From: Thermoplasmata archaeon
Lineage (GTDB): Archaea; Thermoplasmatota; Thermoplasmata; Thermoplasmatales; Thermoplasmataceae
Direction: 5' to 3'
Assembly: GCA_021820405.1 (NCBI GenBank)
Contig: JAKADQ010000004.1
Span: 1-37,817 of the forward strand
DNA: 37,817 nt
The translations under genes were made by a program, and so were the position numbers. Below, in pieces: positions 9,201 through 17,166 of the stretch. The notes under the pieces were generated by a model. The model ran no database searches. It was given only the letters and a program-made list of their open reading frames with translations, and had not been told where the DNA came from. Numbering within the stretch: the stretch's first letter is position 1; each line of letters begins with the position of its first letter.

Positions 9201-10056
9201 ACCATGGTTCTCCGGAAGGTAGGTTTACTTCCGTGAAAGTAACAGTATAAAAGGCGGGAAAAACCACTGAAGGTGAAAGAGACCTGCCAATTACCGTGAA
9301 TCCTTTCTGGAAGAGGTACGTTGATCTGGGACCCGCGAGAAAAGCATAAGTCCCATTCGGAAGGCAGGCGACCATGCTGGACGAAGATGAAATATTGAAG
9401 TAAAACGGGGTTTCAGCATTAGTGGAAGAATTATTGAAGGATATTACGTTCCAGGGCATCCCTGAAGGGAGACCGCTTTCAGCAAATGTCACCTTGTAGA
9501 ACGCCGGGAAAGGGATATCTATGCTCGTGGGAGCTCCAGTGACATTGAAATAATAGGGCCCAAGATCCGTAGAAGCAGGACCGGTATAATAAACATAACT
9601 TCCATTGGCAAGGGATACGGAGATTGACGTACCAGACGATGAACTTACGATTCCCAAACTCATGTTAAAAAAAGCACCGAAGATAGGAGGTACTGGAAAA
9701 CTGCTGTTTTCGACCGTTACCTGCCATGGCATTCCTGCAGGCAGCCCGGTTTCCGTGAATGTCACTTTATACGATCCCACCAAATTGGACTGGATAGGAG
9801 ATTCGGCCGTCACGTTATAATTATGCAACAGCAAGTCTAATTTATTGGCGCCAGAATTTGTCGATGGCTTTGCTTGTGTTACCGATTGAGCGCTGGAACT
9901 TGAAGTCTGCAATCCTGATCTATCATAACCATGCGGCTGTATCGGGCTGCTTCCGTTCTTGGCTGGTATGACGTTGCCTGGAAGAGCACTCGCAACTGCT
10001 AACATGGAAACTATCATCAGAAACACAACTACAACTGCCAAAAATGCTTTGCGCAT
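6268..10056 (-). CDS. Giant repeat-containing surface protein (signal peptide, tandem 'YKITFTEENLPAGAxWSV' modules, bacterial-repeat-like domain, C-terminal TM anchor)
   Basis: N-terminal AFLAVVVVFLMIVSMLAVASA; many TFTExxLPxGxxW repeats; GTGTVSPSSSWFSAGSSVTLTAKAVSGYAFSSWSG; C-terminal LYGIVGAVVAIIAVVAVISVMRKKH. Confidence 0.9.
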   Translation of the reverse strand: MRKAFLAVVVVFLMIVSMLAVASALPGNVIPAKNGSSPIQPHGYDRSGLQTSSSSAQSVTQAKPSTNSGANKLDLLLHNYNVTAESPIQSNLVGSYKVTFTETGLPAGMPWQVTVENSSFPVPPIFGAFFNMSLGIVSSSSGTSISVSLANGSYVYYTGPASTDLGPYYFNVTGAPTSIDIPFPAFYKVTFAESGLPSGMPWNVISFNNSSTNAETPFYFNISSSSSMVACLPNGTYAFLAGPRSTYLFQKGFTVIGRSLSPSVVFPAFYTVTFTEVNLPSGEPWFLMANSTSPSSYYVLYFNASNTVSKIAYLPTGGYNYRASENIFGIFSGPSVSGVFTVNTAPETVKVIFPVTYKITFTEKNLPEGADWSVSASNYDGSVYYYNTSSGSSMITYLLNGTYNYSGFWSSGGLSTPEREFNVTGAPLNLTVIFPVTYKITFTEENLPAGADWSVHAFDNNYSINYYNASSGSTKIAFLQNGTYNYTGSFSGVATPEREFNVTGAPLNLTVIFPVTYKITFTEENLPAGANWSVRASNSGVYYYNFSSGSSMIAYFPNGTYHYFGYFNGVTTPYHEFNVTGAPLNLTVIFPVTYKITFTEENLPAGAYWNTNAYNYNSSVSYYNTSFRSSMIAYLPNGTYNYSGSWSSGGLSTPYREFNVTGFPMTRYVVFPEAYSVVFTETGLPTGTTWYVSVYNSTTGHVHNSSSTSTITFSLYNGSYTYTVTTSLSGWKPSSSSGSFNVSGSPVNVPTITFSTTDHSVQFKESGLLTGTSWYVILNATEETSTSNNITFYVPNGNYSYTLETPVPGSPGTRYVVSPSSGTVTVSGSNVSENVFYSTQYYLTTGVSPAGTGTVSPSSSWFSAGSSVTLTAKAVSGYAFSSWSGSGTGSYTGTNNPSTLTMSGPVSETANFIQANVTHTPPIWAFDGAYLNLSFSITNNSGTTHGYTYYKIVNVYNTNETVYVLETLKFGSNTSVNSYQYFSWNSFPFAVNASMLSDLNSGVLGTQEKANVSFTTSMGTFKTDEISYASSISNATEYIDMHAGVVVALFQSNSTSKIKLELVSTNVPTTVVVEHTIYTITFTESGLPSGTSWTMTFNGVTNSSTNSVMTFSAPNGTYSFSASNLSDYYTVNYSGSISVKGNGVSIPIIYYHYAYISGTVTPHNATVDINGHSVSVTGSGLYNASETSGTYSIVVSESGYITYYNNVTLTSGQTKELNVTLNPVKTTPVPSSFPSLELYGIVGAVVAIIAVVAVISVMRKKH
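8089..9010 (-). repeat. Near-identical ~230-bp tandem repeats within the surface-protein gene
   Basis: Block GCAGGAAGGTTCTCCTCCGTGAATGTAATCTTGTAAGTTACAGGAAA(G/A)ATCACCGTCAAGTTAAGCGGTGCCCCTGTTACGTTGAACTCG starts at 8243, 8474 and 8711 (spacing 231 and 237), with a diverged copy near 8951. Confidence 0.9.
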
Positions 10057-10250
10057 GCTCTAGTGAACTATCACCGTAATATTAACCATACAGTCACTGA
10101 AAGTGAGCTATTCGGCCAATTCATAAACCTGCTTTTCGCCCATGTAATGTATGCGCCCAATAGCAGCAAAGTCGCCGGACATTTTCCTGTCAAAGTGCTG
10201 AATATGGAGACGATTCATCCATCCAGTAAGTAAAAGACACTGCGTCCATC

Positions 10251-11213
10251 TCATGTATCGCCTTGTGAACTGCCATATTCAATGTAAGGATTATTATACG
10301 AGCCCCCGCGGTACGCAACCCAGTGATGGGGATTTATCTTCCTGAACCCTTCCTCTATCTCGTCGACCTCAGCGAAGTTTGCCGCATGCATTATGAAAAA
10401 CGAAAATTTGGAAAGGTTCTTGTAAAGCAGCATTCTGTTCTCAAGAAATTTATCCTGAAAGATGCGTGGGAGATACCTTTCGTACTGAGAAAGCATTATA
10501 ATATACACAATTAGCACACCTGTGGCCTTGTCAGCGTTAAACGACACCTCTTGGTAAATGACTCCATTATGGATCAGGTTATCCACCTTTCTTCTTAAAG
10601 TCCGCAACGGTATGGAGAGATCTTCTGAAAGTTTCGTCAGGTTCGCTTTTAGAGGATCTTGTCGCAACAGCCCGTTAACGATCGATAATTCCAACCTGCT
10701 TATTGAGTCGCTTTTCCTTGTAGTGCTTTTCATGATTTCGATTATGTTCTCGTCTTGCTTCATGCAATTGGGGAGAAGTTTCATTTTCCTTTTCAGATCA
10801 TCATCGTTGAAAGCGATCACCGACACAATACCAAAGTCTTTTTCAGTTACCTCGATCTTCCCGGAATCACCATAAACTTTGGAACGCAATGTTCCTACTA
10901 TGACTCTTTCAACAAAAGGCAGAGACTCAAAATCGTTGACTACCGCAACCGTAATTTCCTTGGACTGATTCATAAGAATGTGATAGCGCACCCACGGCAT
11001 GAACCTGTCATTTGCGTAAAACTTGATTGCATTTATGAACCCGGAATCGAATAACTCGCTCAACCTGTTCCTTACAACCTGGGGATGGATATGCAATTCC
11101 TTGGCTATCCTGTATACACACGGCCTGTTTGAAAATCTGTCAAGGCCATCCATAGGCCACTGGAATTTTTTGATGATGTCTCTTGATATCCTGTCGAACA
11201 TGACAACTGACAT
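10251..11213 (-). CDS. Transcriptional regulator with two HTH segments (Lrp/AsnC-like architecture)
   Basis: HTH-like CVYRIAKELHIHPQVVRNRLSELFDSGFINAIKF and a second LTKLSEDLSIPLRTLRRKVDNLIHNGVIYQEVSF. Confidence 0.7.
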   Translation of the reverse strand: MSVVMFDRISRDIIKKFQWPMDGLDRFSNRPCVYRIAKELHIHPQVVRNRLSELFDSGFINAIKFYANDRFMPWVRYHILMNQSKEITVAVVNDFESLPFVERVIVGTLRSKVYGDSGKIEVTEKDFGIVSVIAFNDDDLKRKMKLLPNCMKQDENIIEIMKSTTRKSDSISRLELSIVNGLLRQDPLKANLTKLSEDLSIPLRTLRRKVDNLIHNGVIYQEVSFNADKATGVLIVYIIMLSQYERYLPRIFQDKFLENRMLLYKNLSKFSFFIMHAANFAEVDEIEEGFRKINPHHWVAYRGGSYNNPYIEYGSSQGDT

Positions 11214-11429
11214 ACAGCAACGAAGAATCTAAAAACTTTATGCTTATATGTATAGCGAATGCTAAAATTATAAACCCTTTGTGGTGTATATATCCAACAT
11301 TCAAAAAAGAAATGTCCAGGAATATTGAGAGATGATAGTCTGGAAATGAGCCATTGATAGACCTGTACCAAAGTATGCCACAAATAATGCAAATGGGCTT
11401 TATGATTTTTGGTGGGATGAATGGAACCT

Positions 11430-11800
11430 TTAATCCGCGAAGATGCCATTACCTTTCAGGTAGAGCCCTCCACGGACAGCGGTCTTTACAGTGGTCTTCT
11501 CTTCCAGGATTGTGGATGCAGTCCTCATTTCATCCGCCCTGATCCTGATCATCAGGCAATCTCCCCTGTTTCTTGGATTGAACTGGAATAGAATTCCCCT
11601 CACCTCTGCGCAGCCCACGTACATATCAAGAGATCGATGTGCGAATCTCTCCCTGACAGATGGAAATCCAGAGAGATTGTGTCAGCCTCCTTCTCCAGGA
11701 TGGGAATTACAGAATGCTGCTGATCCACCGATATTGTTACCCTGATGTCAAGAACCCTCTTAATATCGCGATATGGGATTTTAGGTCACTTCCCTTGTTC
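11430..11800 (-). pseudogene. Frameshifted hypothetical gene
   Basis: Coding-like IKRVLDIRVTISVDQQHSVIPILEKEADTISLDFHLSGRDSHIDL continues in another frame as MYVGCAEVRGILFQFNPRNRGDCLMIRIRADEMRTASTILEEKTTVKTAVRGGLYLKGNGIFAD*. Confidence 0.45.
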
Positions 11801-11805
11801 ACGGG

Positions 11806-12744
11806 TCATATCCATTCCCAAACCTCGTCATCCAGTTCAGAATAATATTCCAGGAGCGGATGCGATCCATGATCTGACATCAGCGTATTCATCATTATCG
11901 AAACATATTCGTCAGCTTCTGCTGCGGGAACGAATGTGGTATCGAATAATCTTCCATTCTCTATAGTAAGGAAGAACGCTATCCTGGGAATTCTTGCCTC
12001 ATTTCCTCTTTTCCTGCCCTCAACAAGAGACTTTTCATATACATATGATTCGTATACATTGTCCGCGATGGATATCGGTGTGACGCCTTCGGCAACAACA
12101 GGTTTCGATGTATATAGAAGAACCTTTATCCCTTCATCGGTAACCGCTCTTCCCTCTACCTCTGCAACCGCATCGAGGTGGTTATCAGCCATGTATTTCA
12201 TCAACTTGCTGTCATCCGGGAAATTCATGGAATAACGCACAACCGCAAGCGGTGTCTGTCTATGCATTGAATCCATTCTCTCCCTGAGGGAACGGGAGTG
12301 TGTGAGATTGACTATCCTGAAATTTTGGTTCTTTCCAATCACTCCAGAAAGAATGTCATTGATCTCATGGAGCTTGCTTCTGTGGAACCTGAAATCAAGG
12401 TAGAGTTCGTCCCTGAGCAGATATGCATCATTTAGCGCAATCGATGGTGCTTCCAGAAGATTGCTTATTATCTTCATCCCCTCAACGTTGTTGATCCTTT
12501 CTGTTATCGAATAATAGGATCTCTTCTCCACCATGCCTTTCCTTGAGAGGATGGGATTCATGGACGGTGCAGGCTTACCGGATTTTTGAAAGAAAAGCTG
12601 AATGTATGTCTTATCCTCCTCAGCGAATGTGTATGCAGGTATCCTCTGATCCATCCTTGCAATCAACTCAAATATGCCAGTGTGTTGCTTGACTGCAATC
12701 ACGCATCTTCTATCCAGTTTTGCGTTGATTTCACTTATCTTCAT
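11806..12744 (-). CDS. Hypothetical protein, member D of the paralog family
   Basis: ISIADNVYESYVYEKSLVEGRKRGNEARIPRIAFFLTIENGRLFDTTFVPAAEADEY aligns with members A and C. Confidence 0.8.
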   Translation of the reverse strand: MKISEINAKLDRRCVIAVKQHTGIFELIARMDQRIPAYTFAEEDKTYIQLFFQKSGKPAPSMNPILSRKGMVEKRSYYSITERINNVEGMKIISNLLEAPSIALNDAYLLRDELYLDFRFHRSKLHEINDILSGVIGKNQNFRIVNLTHSRSLRERMDSMHRQTPLAVVRYSMNFPDDSKLMKYMADNHLDAVAEVEGRAVTDEGIKVLLYTSKPVVAEGVTPISIADNVYESYVYEKSLVEGRKRGNEARIPRIAFFLTIENGRLFDTTFVPAAEADEYVSIMMNTLMSDHGSHPLLEYYSELDDEVWEWI

Positions 12745-12784
12745 ACTCCTCGCCTTTTATGGTTGTTTGCCGCATTCATTTTTT

Positions 12785-13326
12785 TCATCCCTTCAACCTG
12801 TCAATAAGCGTGCTGACTTCCTTCCTTGTCAATTCGGATAAATCCGTTTTCTTCAGTTCCTTCATGTATCGCGAGGTGATGTCCATCCTCTTATCTGTCC
12901 CCTAAAGGTTCTTTATGAATTGCAACTGCTTACTTGTCGCCGGAGAACCCGAGGGATCTCCGGGCCAACTCCCTTCATTCCAGCAAGGATGTCTATCAAC
13001 TCCGAAGCTTCGTGCATGGAAAGCGCGTTGATGGAGTATTTCCTGCTCTCGCTAAGGTATTTCTTAGCTGCGTCCTTTCGTTCATCTGAATCCTGCAGCC
13101 TCGCGAGGAAGGTTATCTGCTTTCCCGTTGCGAATACCTCTTCCCAAGGAGTTTCCCCATCGGACCCAAGAATCTTCACATTCTTCATCTTGTCGATCAG
13201 CGCGGATGCATCGGACTTTCCCTTTTCCTTCAGGGATCTCTGGGATATCTCATCCCTCTCATGAGATGCATTCCTCAACTTGCGTGTGAAGGATAACTGG
13301 CTCTGTGTTGCCTGCCGATCAGTCAT
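12785..13326 (-). pseudogene. Protein of three tandem 'ATxxQ(L/I)xFxxxL...EASxLID' helical modules, third module disrupted
   Basis: Intact 137-aa ORF (12913-13326) carries two modules; the third (ATSKQLQFIKNL*GTDKRMDITSRYMKELKKTDLSELTRKEVSTLIDRLKG*) is in another frame and contains TAG at 12902-12904. Confidence 0.6.
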
Positions 13327-13378
13327 TTTGACTCATTGCGAATTTCTATTTTATCTTTTAACAAATTTTCATATGTCC

Positions 13379-13425
13379 AGTCGCAAGGAAGCTCCAATCC
13401 TTCAGGATGGGGGGGAATTGCGACT
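13379..13425. repeat. Nested hairpin upstream of the decayed tnpB
   Basis: Perfect 8-bp inverted repeat AGTCGCAA (13379-13386)/TTGCGACT (13418-13425) enclosing CTCCAATCC-TTCA-GGATGGGGG. Confidence 0.65.
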
Positions 13426-13456
13426 CAATCCTATATTAAATTATCATATCAATATT

Positions 13457-14588
13457 GTGATCAAGACCATTCAAATCAAATTGCTTCCTGATGAGAGACA
13501 GAAAGAAGCGCTTATCGAAACCTTTGCTAGGTTCAATGATGCATGCAATTTTGCTTCCAGAATAGTCTTTGAAAGGAATCCAGATAACAAGATTTTCCTC
13601 CAGAAGATCGTGTACAGCGAGATAAGGGAGAAATTCGGACTTGCGGCACAGCTTGCCATCAGGGCCATAGCAAAGGTTGTTGAAACCTATAAGGCTGATA
13701 AGACATCTTTCCATGGGTTCAGGGATTTTGGTTCCATTGTATATGATCAGAGGACCCTGAGCTTCAAGGGCATGGATCGGGTAAGCATCAGCACTACAAA
13801 TGGAAGGATAAGAATCCCCATAACCATTGAAAAATATTGTGAAACTCCTTTTGAAAGGATCAGGGGTCAGTGTGATCTCGTCAGGAAAAACAAAATGTTC
13901 TATCTTCATGGTTGCCGTTGAAGTTCCAGAAGAACCCGTCTTCAAACCGGAGGACATCATTGGCATTGACATGGGCATCGTGAACATCGCCGTGGATTCC
14001 ACTGAGAAATATTATTCCGGTGATCAGATCAATGAGATCAGGGGGTGTAATGCCGATCTCACTTCCAGGCTACAAACTGTGGGAACCAGATCCGCAAAAT
14101 ACCATTTGAAGAAACTCTCCGGGAAGGAGAGCAGGTTCGCCATGAATACCAACCTTGTGATATCCAAGGAGATTGTTCAGAAAGCCAAAGGCACCTCCTC
14201 TGCGATTACCATTGAAGACCTCAATGGAATTAGGATGAGGATGACCGTTAGGAAAGGCAACAGGTACATCCATAATTCGTGGGCTTTCAACCATCTCAGG
14301 TAGTTTATAGAATACAAGGCAAGGGAAGTTGGCATTCCCGTCATACCCATTGATCCGCATAACACCAACAGGGAATGCCCCAAATGCCATACCATAAGCA
14401 GGAAGAACAGGTCGGAACAATCCGGGTTCAAATGTATTTTCTGCGGTCTTGATGGAGAAGCGGATTTCATCGCATCCCTCAATATCAGGAACATGGGTGC
14501 TGTCAACCATCCTATTGTAACGGGTGCTATTTTTGATCATTCGATCCTCCCAGTTCCAACCTCAGATGCTTTAGCTCGAAGTAACTGA
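13457..14588 (+). pseudogene. tnpB: RNA-guided nuclease TnpB (IS200/IS605 OrfB), one frameshift and one nonsense codon
   Basis: Frame 1 TIQIKLLPDERQKEALIETFARFNDACNFAS...RKNKMFYLH; frame 2 VAVEVPEEPVFKPEDIIGIDMGIVNIAV...TIEDLNGI...* (TAG 14301-14303) ...CPKCHTISRKNRSEQSGFKCIFCGLDGEADFIASLNIRNMG...DALARSN*. Confidence 0.9.
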
Positions 14589-14815
14589 CACAGTCATGGA
14601 GTGTTTCAACGACATTCTACACTTTCCCTGAGCCCCGGGAAGAGCAATCGCGATCATGGACCTACATACACAGATTACGGTTACTATTTAGATAAACCTT
14701 CTCATGATCCGAATGGAACACCGTTAAGCTGGCATTGTATCTAAATCGGATCAAAATACGCATTAAGGTGTGAAATTCGCCTAGATCCAAACATGGGTTA
14801 TAACAGTACATTAAA

Positions 14816-14850
14816 GTCAACTATCCCCCCCTGACTGAAGGGGCTTGCTG
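14816..14850 (-). repeat. Candidate IS200/IS605 terminal hairpin in inverse orientation to 13379-13425
   Basis: Reverse complement reads AAGCCCCTTCAGTCAGGGGGGGATAGTTGAC, resembling AAGCTCCAATCCTTCAGGATGGGGGGGAATTG at the left side. Confidence 0.45.
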
Positions 14851-14895
14851 CTGGTCTCCCCCACGCTTTTATAAATCGTGAACTAATATACTGGC

Positions 14896-15087
14896 ATGGA
14901 TAGAAAAAAGGTTGCAAATTGGTGGTTCATGTCTTCACTTTTAGGAGTTGTAATAGAAGCTTATGTGATATATACTGCTTTTAGCCCGTTCAATCTGCTA
15001 CTTACTGCTGTTGCTTCCGTTATTGAGTTTCTTTTTTTAATCAATTTATATGCATCGAAAAAATTTAATCGCCCTCAACGTAACTGA
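14896..15087 (+). CDS. Small protein with two predicted TM segments
   Basis: 63-aa ORF MDRKKVANWWFMSSLLGVVIEAYVIYTAFSPFNLLLTAVASVIEFLFLINLY. Confidence 0.55.
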   Translation: MDRKKVANWWFMSSLLGVVIEAYVIYTAFSPFNLLLTAVASVIEFLFLINLYASKKFNRPQRN

Positions 15088-15204
15088 TTTAATAAAACAA
15101 TACCAGATGAATCAGTAAAATCAGCCATTTGCTCATTTTTAATTTGAAGAATAAGACATATTCACCATGGGATATTGCTTATCAGACCAATAGGCAGTGA
15201 TTGA

Positions 15205-15342
15205 ATGACCGAACTTATATCAGACAATGGAAAATGGGCAATCAAGATTGAGAGACGTTGCTTTAGAGGACAGATCCGTGAGATTCTTATTGAAAAAGTG
15301 TATGACAATACATTTGAATTGGCAAATGTTGATGATTCTTAA
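15205..15342 (+). CDS. Small hypothetical protein (45 aa)
   Basis: Short ORF MTELISDNGKWAIKIERRCFRGQIREILIEKVYDNTFELANVDDS*. Confidence 0.35.
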   Translation: MTELISDNGKWAIKIERRCFRGQIREILIEKVYDNTFELANVDDS

Positions 15343-15449
15343 ATTCAATTGGTAAAATCTCCAGACGGTTTCCATAAAAATATGAAATTTAAATATTCTG
15401 CTGCTACTACTTCGATTTATTAAAATACACTTTACCCATTATTAAAATA

Positions 15450-16238
15450 ATGAAAATGGATAACCACAATGTCACCGACCTGAATTCGGATGGGCTCCCT
15501 TTTTTCAAAAAAAATTCTAAAGCATATGCTGAAAGTTTGACACATAGATCAGGAGATGATTTATCAGTTCTTATCGATAGGCTTCCCGATGGTGAAGGTA
15601 TCAGGGCACTCGATGTTGCAACCGGGACCGGATTTACTGGATTCCGTTTAGCACAAAAATACAAACTGGTAGTTGGCTTAGATGTTACAAGCGAAATGCT
15701 GCAGGAAGCCAGAAATTTTTCCATTAAGAAAAAAATGGATAATATTGTTTTTGTTCTAGGGAGATCTGAAAAAATGCCCTTTCTGAATGACACATTTGAC
15801 GTTGTCACTTGCCGAAGAGCAGCTCATCATTTTACTGACAGAGAAAGATTCGTAGGAGAGGTCAGGAGGGTTCTCAGGCAAGGAGGAACCTTTGGATTCG
15901 TTGATATGGTTTCCCCTGATAATGACATTAATGATTCGTTTAACAAACTTGAAAGATTAAGGGACCCAACGCATTTATCAGCTGGAACTAAAACTTTCTG
16001 GGAAAAAACTCTATCAAAAGCAGGTTTCATCATTAATTTCTCACAAACATTCCAGGAAAGAATTAGCTTTGAGAAATGGCTTAGTCCCGTGAGACCGGAT
16101 GATGATGCTGGAAAAAAATGTCGCAATTATCTTGAGAAAAATGAACCTCTTAAAAAGATGCTTTCCTTTCAGGATGACTCAATTATTAAAACAAGACTTG
16201 TTATGACTTCAATATCCGCAGGTATAAAGGAAACCTGA
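15450..16238 (+). CDS. Class I SAM-dependent methyltransferase (UbiE/type 11-like)
   Basis: ALDVATGTGFTGFRLAQ (motif I), VVGLDVTSEML, LGRSEKMPFLNDTFDVVTCRRAAHHF. Confidence 0.92.
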   Translation: MKMDNHNVTDLNSDGLPFFKKNSKAYAESLTHRSGDDLSVLIDRLPDGEGIRALDVATGTGFTGFRLAQKYKLVVGLDVTSEMLQEARNFSIKKKMDNIVFVLGRSEKMPFLNDTFDVVTCRRAAHHFTDRERFVGEVRRVLRQGGTFGFVDMVSPDNDINDSFNKLERLRDPTHLSAGTKTFWEKTLSKAGFIINFSQTFQERISFEKWLSPVRPDDDAGKKCRNYLEKNEPLKKMLSFQDDSIIKTRLVMTSISAGIKET

Positions 16239-16242
16239 ATTT

Positions 16243-17058
16243 ATGGCAGAGGCTTATTCCTTGAAAATTTTCACTGGCACGTCTGGGTGGAGCTATGAAA
16301 AGTGGAAGGGAGTTTTCTATCCTGATGGAATAAGACCAGATAAATACCTGGAATATTATTCGTCCCTTTACAATGCTGTTGAAATAGACTCAACTTTCTA
16401 TAACATACCCGATGAGAAAACTATACTTAAATGGAAAAAATCAACACCGGATGGTTTTATATTTTGCCCGAAAATGTTCCAACATATTACGCATGAAATG
16501 AAACTTATGGGAACAGAAAAATTTGTTGATGTCTTTGCCGAAAGAATGGCGGCTCTTAGAGAAAAACTCGGAATGATACTTATTCAATTGCCACCTTCCC
16601 TGAAATTCAGGAATAAAGGGGTCATCATTGAATTTCTACAGGGTCTTCCGTCTGACTTCAAGTTTGCCATAGAATTCAGAGACATATCATGGTTTAACGA
16701 TGATATCTATTCATTGCTTGAAAAATATAACATAACAGTTACCTGGTCCGATACACCGTTTGTTGCAAGACGGTATAAAATAACTGACAGGAATATCTAT
16801 TTGAGACTCGTTGGCGATCGTAATATTAAAGAATCTGAATTCGGTAAAATTTCCGTTGATAAGGAGAAATCAGTTGATGACTGGACGTCGAAAATGAAGG
16901 AAATGGAAAACGAATTTGACCATGCTTTCGTCTTTGCGAATAATCACTATCAGGGGTTCGCGCCAGGAACAATAAATTTATTACGTAAAAAACTTGGTAT
17001 GCAGGAAATCAGGTTCCCAGTTACCAGTATTAAAAAAGATCAAAAAACCCTTTTCTGA
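16243..17058 (+). CDS. DUF72 (YecE-like) family protein
   Basis: FTGTSGWSYEKWKGVFYPDG...YYSSLYNAVEIDSTFYNIP...WKKSTPDGFIFCPKMFQHITH. Confidence 0.93.
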   Translation: MAEAYSLKIFTGTSGWSYEKWKGVFYPDGIRPDKYLEYYSSLYNAVEIDSTFYNIPDEKTILKWKKSTPDGFIFCPKMFQHITHEMKLMGTEKFVDVFAERMAALREKLGMILIQLPPSLKFRNKGVIIEFLQGLPSDFKFAIEFRDISWFNDDIYSLLEKYNITVTWSDTPFVARRYKITDRNIYLRLVGDRNIKESEFGKISVDKEKSVDDWTSKMKEMENEFDHAFVFANNHYQGFAPGTINLLRKKLGMQEIRFPVTSIKKDQKTLF

Positions 17059-17166
17059 TTCGCAATTTTACCTTTTTTCTCGTCAATGATAATCTTGGTT
17101 TAATTGAAATCAGCCTTAATCAAGGCAGAAATGAACGCCTCAATGCCATAGAAATGGGCGGAATTT

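Noticed and set aside
13436-14002. 188-aa minus ORF (also 14070-14540 minus) opposite tnpB
   Set aside because: Antisense shadows; the + strand carries clear TnpB motifs
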